This document shows positions 25,395 through 34,012 of a stretch of DNA of 44,810 bases, piece after piece. Position 1 is the stretch's first letter, and each line of letters begins with the position of its first letter. This DNA is from DASUXY01 sp036377675 (GTDB taxonomy: Bacteria; Bacillota; Bacilli; Bacillales; Amphibacillaceae), in NCBI GenBank assembly GCA_036377675.1, contig DASUXY010000041.1, positions 1 through 44,810 of the forward strand, read 5' to 3'. The notes beneath the pieces were generated by a model that was not told where the DNA came from, made no database searches, and saw nothing but the letters and a program-made list of their open reading frames with translations. The position numbers and the translations under genes are program-made.

Positions 25395-26796
25395 CTTTAG
25401 TACCTCCTTCTTCATGCGCCTGTGTATCATATGGGTCATCGGTTACATCGGGTGTGTAATCATCGTGATGTTCTTTTTTAATATGTCTGACGTACAGATA
25501 AATCGCAACTCCACCCATAATGGCGTATAAAGTGGTAAAGGCAATGAGTGAGAACAGAACTTCATTGGCGGTAACTGTTGGAGAGACCGCATCTTTTGTT
25601 TGCATCACTCCGAAAACAACCCATGGTTGACGCCCTAACTCTGTCATTAACCACCCGACTGTATTAGCGATAAATGGAAGTGCAATTGTGTAAACCATCA
25701 TTTTTAAGTAGCGTGTCTTCTGTTCCAATTGATCTTTTCTAGACACATACCAGCCATATAAACTCATGAATAACATTAATGTACCGGCTCCAACCATCGT
25801 TCGGAAACTCCAAAAGACAGTACGGACAGGTGGAATATAATCGCCGGGACCGTATTTTTCCTCGTATGCCTCTTGAATTTGCTTCATACCTTCCAATTGT
25901 CCACTAAACTTATTGAAAGATAAGAGACTCAACATATATGGTACTTGAATTTCAAAAGAGTTTTCTTTTTCCTCTGGATTGATTTTTGCTACAACTGTAA
26001 ATGGTGCGGGGTCTTCACTCGTTTCCCACAATGCTTCAGCAGCAGCTAATTTCATCGGTTGTGCCTCTACAAGGTATTGTGCTTGTTGGTGTCCCGTAAT
26101 GATAAAAAATATAGACGCAATAGAAGCAACGATAATTGAAATTTTAAACGACTTTTTGAACGCTGTTACATCGTGCTTACGTGCAATCTTCCAAGCACTG
26201 ATTCCTGCTACTAGAAATGCCCCCGTTGCAAATGACGTGACGAGTACGTGTGGGAATTGTGCCCACAAATGAGGGTTTGTTATTATTTCACCGAAGCTGT
26301 TCATTTGTGCTCTTCCATCAGCAAACTCATAACCAACTGGGTTTTGCATAAACGCGTTTGCAGACAGAATCCATAGAGCAGATAAAATCGTACCTAAAGA
26401 TACGAGCCATATGGATAATAAGTGAACACGCTTGGATAAACGATTCCATCCAAATACCCATATTCCAATAAACGTCGATTCCATAAAGAACGCTAGCAAT
26501 CCTTCAATAGCTAAAGAAGGACCGAATACGTCCCCAACAAATCGGGAATACGTTGACCAGTTCATCCCGAATTGAAATTCTTGAAGGATACCTGTTACAA
26601 CTCCGACAGCAAAGTTAATGAGGAATAACACTCCCCAAAACTTCGTCATTCGTTTATAAATTTCTTGATCTTTAACTACATACAGTGTTTGCATAATGGC
26701 AATGATTAATGCTAAACCGATTGACACGGGTACGAAGAAATAGTGAAAAATTGTCGTTGACGCAAACTGAATTCGTGCAATAATAAGCGGATCCAT
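25384..26796 (-). CDS. cydA: Cytochrome bd ubiquinol/menaquinol oxidase subunit I
   Basis: A 470-residue, nine-helix subunit holding haems b558, b595 and d. The N-terminal axial histidine region is IQFASTTIFHYFFVPVSIG (His18); FQFGMNWSTYSRFVGDVFG is the conserved second block and GWLMTELGRQPWVVFG the conserved block after the quinol loop. The loop is short, as in Gram-positive bd enzymes. First gene of cydA-B-D-C. The upstream region (26797-26950) has a possible TTGGGA/CATAAT promoter and one good Rex half-site (TTGTGAA, minus strand near 26831); low-oxygen or redox control is likely from the family, not proven here. Confidence 0.96.
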   Translation of the reverse strand: MDPLIIARIQFASTTIFHYFFVPVSIGLALIIAIMQTLYVVKDQEIYKRMTKFWGVLFLINFAVGVVTGILQEFQFGMNWSTYSRFVGDVFGPSLAIEGLLAFFMESTFIGIWVFGWNRLSKRVHLLSIWLVSLGTILSALWILSANAFMQNPVGYEFADGRAQMNSFGEIITNPHLWAQFPHVLVTSFATGAFLVAGISAWKIARKHDVTAFKKSFKISIIVASIASIFFIITGHQQAQYLVEAQPMKLAAAEALWETSEDPAPFTVVAKINPEEKENSFEIQVPYMLSLLSFNKFSGQLEGMKQIQEAYEEKYGPGDYIPPVRTVFWSFRTMVGAGTLMLFMSLYGWYVSRKDQLEQKTRYLKMMVYTIALPFIANTVGWLMTELGRQPWVVFGVMQTKDAVSPTVTANEVLFSLIAFTTLYAIMGGVAIYLYVRHIKKEHHDDYTPDVTDDPYDTQAHEEGGTKVVS

Positions 26797-27188
26797 CGAA
26801 TGTACAACTCCTTTTTAAACATTAAATTCACAATTAACATCGGATTCAAGTAACTGCCAACACTGTATTATGCATAAGATACAAAAAATCCCAATTCATG
26901 AAATATGAGTATCCACTATCATTGTAGTATAAAGTCGACGGAGGTGAATGCTCAATTCGTTACAAAGTCCTTACGAATTAGTGACTAATTTTTGAAGAGT
27001 GTTGTTTTGACATGATGGATGATGTTGTATTTTGATGGATTAGCTTACTGAATAGTTTGTACGTCGTCTACGTCTTGGACAAACGTTTGATTAATAATCA
27101 TTCATCGAATACAAATAGATTCAGTCAATTGGACATCGATTTTCATAAAGAGGTGAAGAACGAGAGAGGGAGGGAAAGTTTAGAAAAG
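26797..27188. other. Leader region of cydA and gap
   Basis: No gene found. It holds the probable cydA promoter described with that gene. On the plus strand GGAGGTGA followed by ATG 26948 opens a 15-codon frame, but the spacing is too short and I do not call it a gene. The rest is AT-rich and featureless apart from scattered stops. Confidence 0.3.
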
Positions 27189-27346
27189 GGTGATTTTTGA
27201 TTTGTTGTAACAAAATAAAATCATCACCAACTTGTTTAATTTTTAAGGTTAGCATACTGGAAAGCTCCTTCGCTAGCCTATATTTTTAAGACTCATCGCC
27301 TAGGTGAATCTCCTATAAAAAGTTGAGGAATTTGCCCAAGGCGATG
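27189..27346. other. Cluster of three hairpins, possible structured RNA
   Basis: Hairpin 1 (27189-27228): GGTGAT/ATCACC outer stem and TTTGTT-GT-AACAAA inner stem. Hairpin 2 (27247-27278): GGTTAGC pairs with GCTAGCC. Hairpin 3 (27294-27346): CATCGCCT/AGGCGATG, then GG/CC, TGAAT/ATTTG and TCCT/AGGA around an A-rich loop, about 19 pairs in all. Hairpin 3 could end transcripts of the AI-2E transporter gene, but none has a typical U-tract. Strand and function are open. Confidence 0.45.
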
Positions 27347-27360
27347 AAATGCTTTTAAGT

Positions 27361-28533
27361 TTACGAATGATCATCATCATTTGTTGAGGTGTAGTAGCCG
27401 TATTTTTTTCCATAATATCGATTATATCTAACTTTAAACTTTTCAAAGAGACTAGAGACAATTACTTTAATTATCGCATACCCTGGAATCCCAAGAATAA
27501 CACCGATGAGGCCGAATAAATTCCCAGCAGCTAGCAAAACAATAATAATTGTTAATGGATGAATTTGCATCGCCCGTCCCATAATATTCGGCGAAATGAA
27601 ATTACCTTCCAAGAACTGAACTGCTGCCCACACAATGGCTAGTTTCAAGAGCATAAAAGGAGAGCTTACGATGGCGATAATAATGGCGGGTGAAATGGCA
27701 ATCATCGGTCCTAAATAAGGAACAACACTCGTTACTGCAGCAGTAATCGCTAAAATAATCGCATAATCCAAACCGATAATGAGGTAACCGATATATAAAA
27801 GGATTCCGATACAACTAGCCACAATGAGTTGTCCACGGATATATGAACCAACTTGTCGGTCGATATTAATGAGAATATGATCGATATCATTGCGAAATCG
27901 TGGTGGGATAAATTGCAAGCTATATGTTTTGAATCGGTGACCATCTTTTAAAAGGAAAAATAAGATAATTGGAAAAGTAATAATGGTCACGACTACATTT
28001 GTTAAGGTGCTAGCTACATTACGGACTCCTTCAACAGCTCCGCCTACATATTCACCGATTTGATTCGGTAAATCGCTTAACGTAGATATGAGCCATTTGT
28101 ATCCTTGATCATAATATTCGCCAAAAATGGAATGTTGTAGCCATGCTTGTATACTTTCGCCCATGAGTTGTAGATAGTTCGGAAAAGCCTTTGTTAAATC
28201 TGTCATCTGTCTTTCAATCATCGGTGCCGTAATTAATATTGCTCCTGTTAATAAACCTGAGATCGTTAGAATAAGAATAATAATGCCCCAAACGCGCTTG
28301 ATTTTGAACCGTTCTAGAAAATTTACGACTGGATTGAATAAATAGTAAGCGATAAAAGCTAAAATAATTGACGGTAGGATTGTTGAGAGAATGGTCATCA
28401 GTGGATCAAAAATAAACGAGATTTTATGATAAATAAGAATTGTAATTCCGATGAGAATAAGAACAGTTAGACCGAACAGAACGTTTCGGCCACCGATGAA
28501 TTTCATAAAGCGACTTGAAAAATTGGATTGCAT
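27361..28533 (-). CDS. AI-2E family transporter
   Basis: A 390-residue membrane protein of the AI-2E/PerM (UPF0118) family, relatives of B. subtilis YdbI, YrrI and YueF. About eight helices, with the family's long periplasmic-like stretch at ~90-200 and the C-terminal block GPMIAISPAIIIAIVSSP followed by NFISPNIMGRAMQIHPLTII. Family members have been proposed as Na+(Li+)/H+ antiporters or exporters of small signals; the quorum-signal role implied by the name is not general. Start at ATG 28533 with TAGGTGAT 6 nt upstream. Transcribed alone. Confidence 0.88.
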   Translation of the reverse strand: MQSNFSSRFMKFIGGRNVLFGLTVLILIGITILIYHKISFIFDPLMTILSTILPSIILAFIAYYLFNPVVNFLERFKIKRVWGIIILILTISGLLTGAILITAPMIERQMTDLTKAFPNYLQLMGESIQAWLQHSIFGEYYDQGYKWLISTLSDLPNQIGEYVGGAVEGVRNVASTLTNVVVTIITFPIILFFLLKDGHRFKTYSLQFIPPRFRNDIDHILINIDRQVGSYIRGQLIVASCIGILLYIGYLIIGLDYAIILAITAAVTSVVPYLGPMIAISPAIIIAIVSSPFMLLKLAIVWAAVQFLEGNFISPNIMGRAMQIHPLTIIIVLLAAGNLFGLIGVILGIPGYAIIKVIVSSLFEKFKVRYNRYYGKKYGYYTSTNDDDHS

Positions 28534-28781
28534 ATGTATCACCTACTATTGTTATGAATTTATGAACCATTGCGTGATCTGTCTATGAGCAAACAATTGT
28601 TAAATATATTATAGTTGAAATGAAAGAGGCATTCCATGTTTACAACAATTTTGATTCGATCAAATGCTGGAAGTAAAATGTTCTATTTTTGTGAAGTTGA
28701 TTGCAAAACACTTGAAAACTGCTAATATCGAGCGTATGTTCAAAGTACATTAATGTATTGAACATGCATAGGAGGATGGAT

Positions 28782-29132
28782 ATGGTAAGCTTACACGAAT
28801 TAGAGTCAATGGAAGAGCTTGAAAAGGTATGGGAGGAAACAAGAGAAAGGCCGGTATTATTGTTTAAACATAGTACAACGTGTCCACTTAGCGCTCGAGC
28901 TATTCATGAATATCAATCATTTTTACAATCGACAACGAAAGATATTTCAGCATACATGGTAAAAGTAATTGAACAGCGGCCAATCTCTAATAAAATTGAA
29001 CAGTTGACCGAGGTTAGACATCATTCACCACAAATTTTGTTAGTCAAAAATAAAAATGTGTTGTGGCATACATCCCATACGAAAATCACGACAAAAAACA
29101 TTGATCGAGCTTTTGAACGTGCGGATATTTAA
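28782..29132 (+). CDS. ytxJ: Bacillithiol-system redox protein YtxJ
   Basis: A 116-residue thioredoxin-fold protein of the YtxJ (DUF2847) family, thought to act as a bacilliredoxin-like monothiol protein that removes bacillithiol from modified proteins. The active site reads HSTTCPLSARA (single cysteine, near residue 30), followed by the family's cis-proline region HHSPQILLVKNKNVLWHTSH. ATG 28782 has GGAGG 6 nt upstream. Single gene with its own terminator. Its presence supports bacillithiol as the low-molecular-weight thiol of this organism. Confidence 0.88.
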   Translation: MVSLHELESMEELEKVWEETRERPVLLFKHSTTCPLSARAIHEYQSFLQSTTKDISAYMVKVIEQRPISNKIEQLTEVRHHSPQILLVKNKNVLWHTSHTKITTKNIDRAFERADI

Positions 29133-29149
29133 GATCATCCGCTGGAAAA

Positions 29150-29193
29150 ACAAAACTCCCCAAAGATCTATTTAGACGACGGGGAGTTTTTTT
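29150..29193. terminator. Terminator between ytxJ and the MFS gene
   Basis: AAACTCCCC (from about 29153) pairs with GGGGAGTTTTTTT (to about 29191), with a plus-strand U-run. The A-run on the other side lets it serve the convergent MFS gene as well. Confidence 0.85.
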
Positions 29194-29207
29194 ATCGTTA
29201 TGATGCA

Positions 29208-30374
29208 TTATTCGCTTTCTCGTTTATGTGCTAGGACACGTCCATTATGCATGAAAACCGCTGCTATACCTAGAGACAAGATAACGAAGACACTACCAAC
29301 AAAAGCGTTATAGATGACGGTAGCTCGTTCGATGACTATTCCACCGATAAAAGATCCACAAGCAATTCCGAAGTGCAACGCGGAATTATTGAGGCTTTGA
29401 TGAATATCAGATGTTTCTGGAGCCGCTTCAATTAAATAGCTTTGCATCGCTGGAGTGATTGCCCAACTCATCATCCCCCAAATAATCATGACGATGATGA
29501 ACAGTGATTTTGAAAAAGTGGAGAAGGGAAGAGAAAAAATGGCGATTCCAAAGATGAATATCGTTATGAAAATCGTTCGTCTTGAACCAAATCGATCAGC
29601 GAATATCCCTCCAATTCCTCCACCGCTAACCGCAGCGATTCCGAAGATTAAATAAATGATACTAATCCATACTCCATCAAGTGCCATCGCCGATTGTAAA
29701 AACGGTTTTAAATAGGCATACAACGTCGTATGGCCTGCCAAAAAGAGAAACGTCGTTACGTGTGCAAACAATATTTTTCGGTTTTTTAACGTTTCCAGTT
29801 GTTTTTTGAGAGGAATCGATGGTTTTGGCTCGACGCGATCCATCCAGAAATAGACGCCGATTATGGAGAAAATGGTTAACCCTGTAATGAGTATGAAAGG
29901 AGCTCGCCAGCCAAATGCATTGCCGAGCATAAGGCCGATGGGGACGCCTAAGACGAGAGATCCACTAATTCCCATTGAAACGATGCCAATCGCTCGTCCA
30001 CGATAAGCTGGGCTAACTAACTGTGGAGCCATTACTAAACACAATATGATGAGTAAAGATCCACTGATTGCCGTAATGATACGTCCTATAAACAGGATGC
30101 TAAAAGAAGGACTGACGACTGTTACGATATTTCCGATTAAAAAGATGAGTAAAAATACAATCGTTAACCGTTTTCGCTCAATCTTTCCCGTTACAATTAA
30201 TAAAATGGGTGCTGCAACAGCAAAAATGAAAGAAAAAATAGTAATTAATAGCCCGGCTTGCCCGAGACTAACATGTAAATCTGTTGCAATTAAATCTAAT
30301 ATACCGCCGATGATGAGTTCAACCATTCCGACAATAAATGATACAATCATCAAAAAGTATACACGTTTATCCAT
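29208..30374 (-). CDS. MFS exporter, PbuE/AraJ-like
   Basis: A 388-residue, 12-helix major facilitator of the DHA1 group. Motif A-like residues follow helix 2 (TGKIERKRL), and the helix-5 motif C region is GISGSLVLGVPIGLMLGN. The N-terminus (IVGMVELIIGGILDLIATDL) is strongly reminiscent of B. subtilis PbuE (purine-base exporter) and related sugar or drug effluxers, so export is likely; the substrate cannot be told. Start at ATG 30374 with AAAGGCG upstream; the open frame continues 44 codons further without a good start. Single gene. Confidence 0.85.
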   Translation of the reverse strand: MDKRVYFLMIVSFIVGMVELIIGGILDLIATDLHVSLGQAGLLITIFSFIFAVAAPILLIVTGKIERKRLTIVFLLIFLIGNIVTVVSPSFSILFIGRIITAISGSLLIILCLVMAPQLVSPAYRGRAIGIVSMGISGSLVLGVPIGLMLGNAFGWRAPFILITGLTIFSIIGVYFWMDRVEPKPSIPLKKQLETLKNRKILFAHVTTFLFLAGHTTLYAYLKPFLQSAMALDGVWISIIYLIFGIAAVSGGGIGGIFADRFGSRRTIFITIFIFGIAIFSLPFSTFSKSLFIIVMIIWGMMSWAITPAMQSYLIEAAPETSDIHQSLNNSALHFGIACGSFIGGIVIERATVIYNAFVGSVFVILSLGIAAVFMHNGRVLAHKRESE

Positions 30375-30633
30375 GGTAAAACGCCTTTCTTCTAAACTTA
30401 CGCATTTAATAGTAACCCCAATAAAAAAGAAATACAAGAAAGAAACAGTCGACAGAACGGTGTTTGTAGACCATCTCCCTGATTCAGCAGTATGTACAGA
30501 GAACATTGGTTACTACTCGTGCAAAATTAAAAGCAATCGAAACGAAATAAATCTTAAAATGTCGTCAGTTAAGAAAAAAACAATATTTTTTGTTATACTA
30601 AGGATTGACCTCACTCGTTTAAGGAGGAAAAAC

Positions 30634-31452
30634 ATGAGTGACGCTAAATTAAACAAAGAAGCTATGCATATGCTTAAGAAAACGAGTCGAACGTTTTATA
30701 TACCGATTAAGTTGCTGAAGAAGCCATTGAGAAAAACGGTAGGATCAGCTTATTTATGTATGCGTGCAATTGATGAGGTTGAAGACCATGAACAATTAGA
30801 CGCTGAAACGAAACAGCACTTATTACGTTCTACTAGTGAACTATTGAAAAAAGAGTTTGCTGAAGAAGCTTATCGACGGTTAGTCCAACCGTATGAAGCT
30901 GATTTGCCTGAAGTTACTTTACGACTCGCTGACTGGATTGCATTTTGTCCGTCAGAAATTGTGGACAAGGTGAAAGAGTCGACGAGTATTATGGCGAATG
31001 GAATGGCCGACTGGGTTGAAAAAGATTGGCAGATTGAAACGAAAGAAGATCTTGATAATTATACGTATTATGTAGCTGGTTTAGTAGGGGTTATGTTGAG
31101 CGATATATGGAGTTGGTATGACCAGACGGAAACTGATCGTGACTTGGCTATTGGATACGGACGAGGATTACAAGCCGTAAATGTGTTACGTAATCAAGAT
31201 GAAGATGCTGTACGTGGGGTTCGCTTTTTCCCTAATAATTGGACACGTGATGATATGTATACTTATGCAACAGAGAACTTGAAAAAAGCAGACGAATATA
31301 TAAAAGATATTAACAATCGAAACATTCTTCTATTTTGTAAAATTCCACTCGCTTTAGCGAAAAAGACAATGAAAGCGATGCGAAGCGGGAAAGAGAAAAT
31401 GTCTCGAAATGAAGTCGAAGAAACAGTAGATGAGATTATGAAAGAATCATAA
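30634..31452 (+). CDS. yisP: Squalene/phytoene synthase-family protein, YisP-like
   Basis: A 272-residue all-helical isoprenoid enzyme homologue. The first aspartate-rich motif reads DEVED (about residue 46-50). The second, usually LRDxxED, reads LRNQDED here: the first Asp is Asn. B. subtilis YisP, of matching length, is reported to be a farnesyl diphosphate phosphatase giving farnesol rather than a true squalene synthase, and to influence membrane microdomains and biofilm. The altered motif fits that type. ATG 30634 follows AAGGAGGAAAAAC. A possible -10 (TTATACT) lies near 30593. Single gene with a strong terminator. Confidence 0.85.
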   Translation: MSDAKLNKEAMHMLKKTSRTFYIPIKLLKKPLRKTVGSAYLCMRAIDEVEDHEQLDAETKQHLLRSTSELLKKEFAEEAYRRLVQPYEADLPEVTLRLADWIAFCPSEIVDKVKESTSIMANGMADWVEKDWQIETKEDLDNYTYYVAGLVGVMLSDIWSWYDQTETDRDLAIGYGRGLQAVNVLRNQDEDAVRGVRFFPNNWTRDDMYTYATENLKKADEYIKDINNRNILLFCKIPLALAKKTMKAMRSGKEKMSRNEVEETVDEIMKES

Positions 31453-31460
31453 TTAGCCCA

Positions 31461-31496
31461 AAAACACGGTACATACGGATACCGTGTTTTTTTTGG
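31461..31496. terminator. Bidirectional terminator between yisP and the VTC gene
   Basis: AAAACACGGTA (31461-31471) pairs with TACCGTGTTTT (31480-31490), followed by more T on the plus strand and TTTTT on the minus strand. Confidence 0.88.
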
Positions 31497-31523
31497 TAAA
31501 TCATTCGATTGTCGCAGGCAGAT

Positions 31524-32312
31524 CTATGGCAATCGATGATGTTGATTGAATATCCCTCTTCCAATGTGTACATGTTCCATTATGATTCCATTCGGAAGCT
31601 CTTCATGTTTTAATCGTTCCATGCTTGTGCAAAATTTTGATGCACTTTTTTGTTCGCATTCAAGCTCTTGTAACAGATGTGTAAGCCATAAAGGAACACG
31701 ATCATTTACTTTCACTTCTAATATAACTAGATTCGGATTCATAAAATTTATGCCATGCGAACCATTTTCTACACATAAATCGTCGTTACGACAACGCAAA
31801 TTCAAATCAAAGGTAACTCTGAGGTCGGCATTCTCCAGTCCATGAAACGCATGGCGGTCATAACTGACAATCATTTCTGGGTATAAGTTGTATAGTTGCC
31901 GGAAATGGTCAATTTCTCGTAAAACTTGTGTGTTTGATGTTTCATAATGATCCAATGGTTGTGCTGTTCTGTTTTCTAAATAGCGATAAGCCTCTCTTAG
32001 CGGAAGGACCATACGTCTTTTATTGACGACTTTTTTATGTTTTTGCTTCACTTCAAAAAAAGCCATCCCGTTACGGTCAATTTCGTCATATACGCGTAAA
32101 CGAAGTTTTTGGCGAAATGGTAATTTATTTTTCGTTTCCACGTAAATCGTATGATCAGGGCTTTCGAAGTATAAACTCGTCACCGTATAGTGACCATCTG
32201 CGCCATGGACATCTGGACGCATATAAGGTGACAGTCGCTTTACTAATTCACGATATTGCTCCGTTGTAATTAAGTATTTTAGTTCTCTCCTTGTGAAATT
32301 TTCAATAGCCAT
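31524..32312 (-). CDS. VTC-domain polyphosphate polymerase-like protein
   Basis: A 262-residue soluble protein built almost wholly of a VTC domain (triphosphate-tunnel fold). Basic and acidic tunnel positions are visible: RRELKYLI at the start, KLRLRVYDE, FFEVKQKHKKVVNKRR and, late, LVILEVKVNDRVP. In eukaryotes the domain makes polyphosphate from ATP; bacterial versions often sit beside a DUF4956 membrane protein and a CotH-type kinase, linked with the spore coat. Neither neighbour is here; it is a single gene. Polyphosphate synthesis is possible but should be considered unproven. Ribosome site AAAGGAGT, ATG start. Confidence 0.85.
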   Translation of the reverse strand: MAIENFTRRELKYLITTEQYRELVKRLSPYMRPDVHGADGHYTVTSLYFESPDHTIYVETKNKLPFRQKLRLRVYDEIDRNGMAFFEVKQKHKKVVNKRRMVLPLREAYRYLENRTAQPLDHYETSNTQVLREIDHFRQLYNLYPEMIVSYDRHAFHGLENADLRVTFDLNLRCRNDDLCVENGSHGINFMNPNLVILEVKVNDRVPLWLTHLLQELECEQKSASKFCTSMERLKHEELPNGIIMEHVHIGRGIFNQHHRLP

Positions 32313-32473
32313 GTCTTCAACTCCTTTGCTATCTCTATAATAAAGGTTCTGTCTGAGAGATTTCTTTAAAAATGCTATGTGTGAGAGAAATTTGACCGTA
32401 GCTTATGACGACTTGAATGTTATCACGGTTACAATCTTTACGATTCGCATTAACGGTTGTGGTTGCCTTCATG

Positions 32474-32502
32474 AAAAAAAGAGACCGTCATAACGATCTC
32501 TT
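32474..32502 (-). terminator. Terminator of the Gly/Pro-rich protein gene
   Basis: On the minus strand AAGAGATCGT pairs with ACGGTCTCTT around TATG and is followed by a T-run. It lies about 90 nt past the stop of the gene at 32595-33008. Confidence 0.75.
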
Positions 32503-32594
32503 GTCGACATAGATTATTTCACCATCGTGATGATAAAAAAATTACTGCGGAAGCTAGGCTTCTATTTAAGCATTTCTACGTTTCGATTAGGTTA

Positions 32595-33008
32595 TTAAAA
32601 GCATTGGAAGGAATCGATTCGGTCTAAATCTATCCCGAAATAGACCCATCTAAAACGCGACCATCTAAATCCTGCAATTGAATTACGGCCTACAAAAGTA
32701 GGGAAGAACCAGAAAGATCGCCCATTGTCTAACCATATAAAGGTGAAGCGAAATAAACAGCTACGAATGGCTCCGGGATCAACGGCAAATAACTGAAACT
32801 GAGGTTGTGTCGGTTGAAAAGATGGTGGCGGAGTAGTTGGTGGTCCACCTGGTTGAAACGGTCCGCTAGGCGGCTGTCCTGGAAACTGCCCTCCTGGCGG
32901 CTGTCCTGGAAATTGGCCAGGGAGACCTGGGAATTGCCCACCAGGAAATCCCGGAAAACCAATTTGTCTTTCCTCATCTTCAAAATATGTTGGCTCATAA
33001 AAGTCCAT
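32595..33008 (-). CDS. Gly/Pro-rich repeat protein with conserved aromatic C-terminus, possible spore protein
   Basis: A 137-residue protein in two parts. Residues ~14-65 are a low-complexity Phe-Pro-Gly-Gln repeat (FPGQPPGG-type, underlain by a 27-nt DNA repeat, copies at 32869 and 32896). Residues ~75-137 are a compact aromatic domain (RFTFIWLDNGRSFWFFPTF, then FRWVYFGIDLDRIDSFQC) with two cysteines. I recall similar two-part proteins in other spore-forming Bacillaceae and suspect a coat or surface role, but I cannot name the family. ATG 33008 follows AGGAGGAAG. Not a true Gly-X-Y collagen repeat. No signal peptide. Confidence 0.7.
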   Translation of the reverse strand: MDFYEPTYFEDEERQIGFPGFPGGQFPGLPGQFPGQPPGGQFPGQPPSGPFQPGGPPTTPPPSFQPTQPQFQLFAVDPGAIRSCLFRFTFIWLDNGRSFWFFPTFVGRNSIAGFRWSRFRWVYFGIDLDRIDSFQCF

Positions 33009-33127
33009 ACAAATCTTCCTCCTTTGGGGTTCTGTCACTGTTGTAATATATGGTGAAATTGTCTAAAAAGGGATTGATTTTTTGAAGAATGGGCGATTAA
33101 CATATATGTTGAAACAAGGAGGAAGGG

Positions 33128-33295
33128 TCATGAACGGTAGTGTTTACGTGTAGATGGAAGAGCCCCGGTAACTAAGAAACTCATCCAAAATAAACTTCCC
33201 ATAGAGGCGTTTAAAAAGATATCGAATATAGAATATATGACAACGGAAACGATGGCGAATTTAATGACAAAAGCTTTCATATGTGGCACAGTCAT
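33128..33295 (-). pseudogene. Truncated DUF2512 (YndM-like) membrane protein
   Basis: A 55-residue remnant with one and a half helices: HMKAFVIKFAIVSVVIYSIF and MGSLFWMSFLVTG match the start of DUF2512 proteins, which normally have four helices and over 100 residues. The AAGGAG ribosome site and ATG 33295 are intact. After helix 2 the frame runs into unrelated sequence (ALPSTRKHYRS). It ends head-on against an orphan plus-strand start at 33130, so a deletion probably removed the 3' part. Confidence 0.6.
33130..33153 (+). pseudogene. Orphan gene start, seven codons
   Basis: ACAAGGAGGAAGGG stands just upstream of an ATG that opens a frame of only seven codons (MNGSVYV) before TAG. The very good ribosome site suggests the beginning of a gene whose body was lost in the same deletion that truncated the DUF2512 gene. 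Confidence 0.4.
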
Positions 33296-33429
33296 CTGAA
33301 CTCCTTTTACGCATAGTAAGCAAAGGCGTTCGAATCTATGAAACGATATCGTTGGGAAATTCACAGAAAATAAAGTCTAACGAGATGAAGTATGGGCAAT
33401 CCTAACCAAATATGACACCATGTAAACAT

Positions 33430-33470
33430 CCCGCATGGTGAACGGGTCATTCTTCCGTTCATCATGCGGG
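33430..33470 (-). terminator. Long hairpin after yfkM
   Basis: A 16-bp stem with one mismatch: CCCGCATGGTGAACGG (33430-33445) against CCGTTCATCATGCGGG (33455-33470). The U-tract is weak, but the position 20 nt after the stop fits a terminator. Confidence 0.6.
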
Positions 33471-33490
33471 AAATGACTGTTCAGTGCTAT

Positions 33491-34012
33491 TTATTGTTGT
33501 TCTAAAGCTTTCAAAGATTCTCGATTAAAGGCCGGTAAATCATCCGGTTGGCGACTCGTGACCAACTGATTTTGGCAAACAACGACTTCTTCATCAGTTA
33601 CTTCAGCACCTGCATATTCCATATCAACTTGAATGGACTTATAGCCCGTTGCTTTTCGGCCTTCTAATGTTTTCGCTGTAATTAATAGCTGAGGTCCATG
33701 GCAAATCGCAAATACAGGTTTACGTTCATCCATAAAATGCTTTGTAAATTGGACGAATCGGTCATCTGCTCGTAGTTTATCGGGCGAAAAACCACCGGGG
33801 ATAAATAATGCATCAAAATCGGCTGGATTGACATCATCAATACTCTTATCAATTGTTACGGTCGCTTCGTCTTTTTTTCCAATCACCCGTTTTCCTTGTT
33901 CCTTTTCAATCGTAATAACTTCATGGCCAGCATCTGTAAATGCTTGAGCGGGTTTAGTGTACTCACTATCTTCGAATAGATCCGTAATTACACATGCTAT
34001 TTTTTTACTCAT
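33491..34012 (-). CDS. DJ-1/PfpI-family protein, YfkM-like (general stress)
   Basis: A 173-residue type-1 glutamine-amidotransferase-fold protein of the DJ-1/PfpI/YhbO group, matching B. subtilis YfkM in length. The nucleophile elbow reads AICHGPQ, with cysteine near residue 105, and the upstream acid is in FIPGGFSPDKLR. Members act against reactive carbonyls or as stress proteins; the precise activity is debated. ATG 34012 follows GAAGGAG at a slightly long distance. Single gene with its own terminator. In B. subtilis the counterpart belongs to the SigB general stress set; no SigB promoter is claimed here. Confidence 0.88.
   Translation of the reverse strand: MSKKIACVITDLFEDSEYTKPAQAFTDAGHEVITIEKEQGKRVIGKKDEATVTIDKSIDDVNPADFDALFIPGGFSPDKLRADDRFVQFTKHFMDERKPVFAICHGPQLLITAKTLEGRKATGYKSIQVDMEYAGAEVTDEEVVVCQNQLVTSRQPDDLPAFNRESLKALEQQ

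Noticed and set aside
26948..26995. 15-codon frame after GGAGGTGA in the cydA upstream gap
   Set aside because: Spacing of about 2 nt is too short and no regulated gene follows on that strand.
30046..30633. Long in-frame extension upstream of yisP
   Set aside because: It lies antisense to the MFS gene, and a strong AAGGAGG site precedes ATG 30634, where homologues begin.
32860..32950. Short DNA repeats as a possible CRISPR or minisatellite
   Set aside because: The 27-nt periodicity is within a coding repeat (FPGQPP type) and has no spacers.
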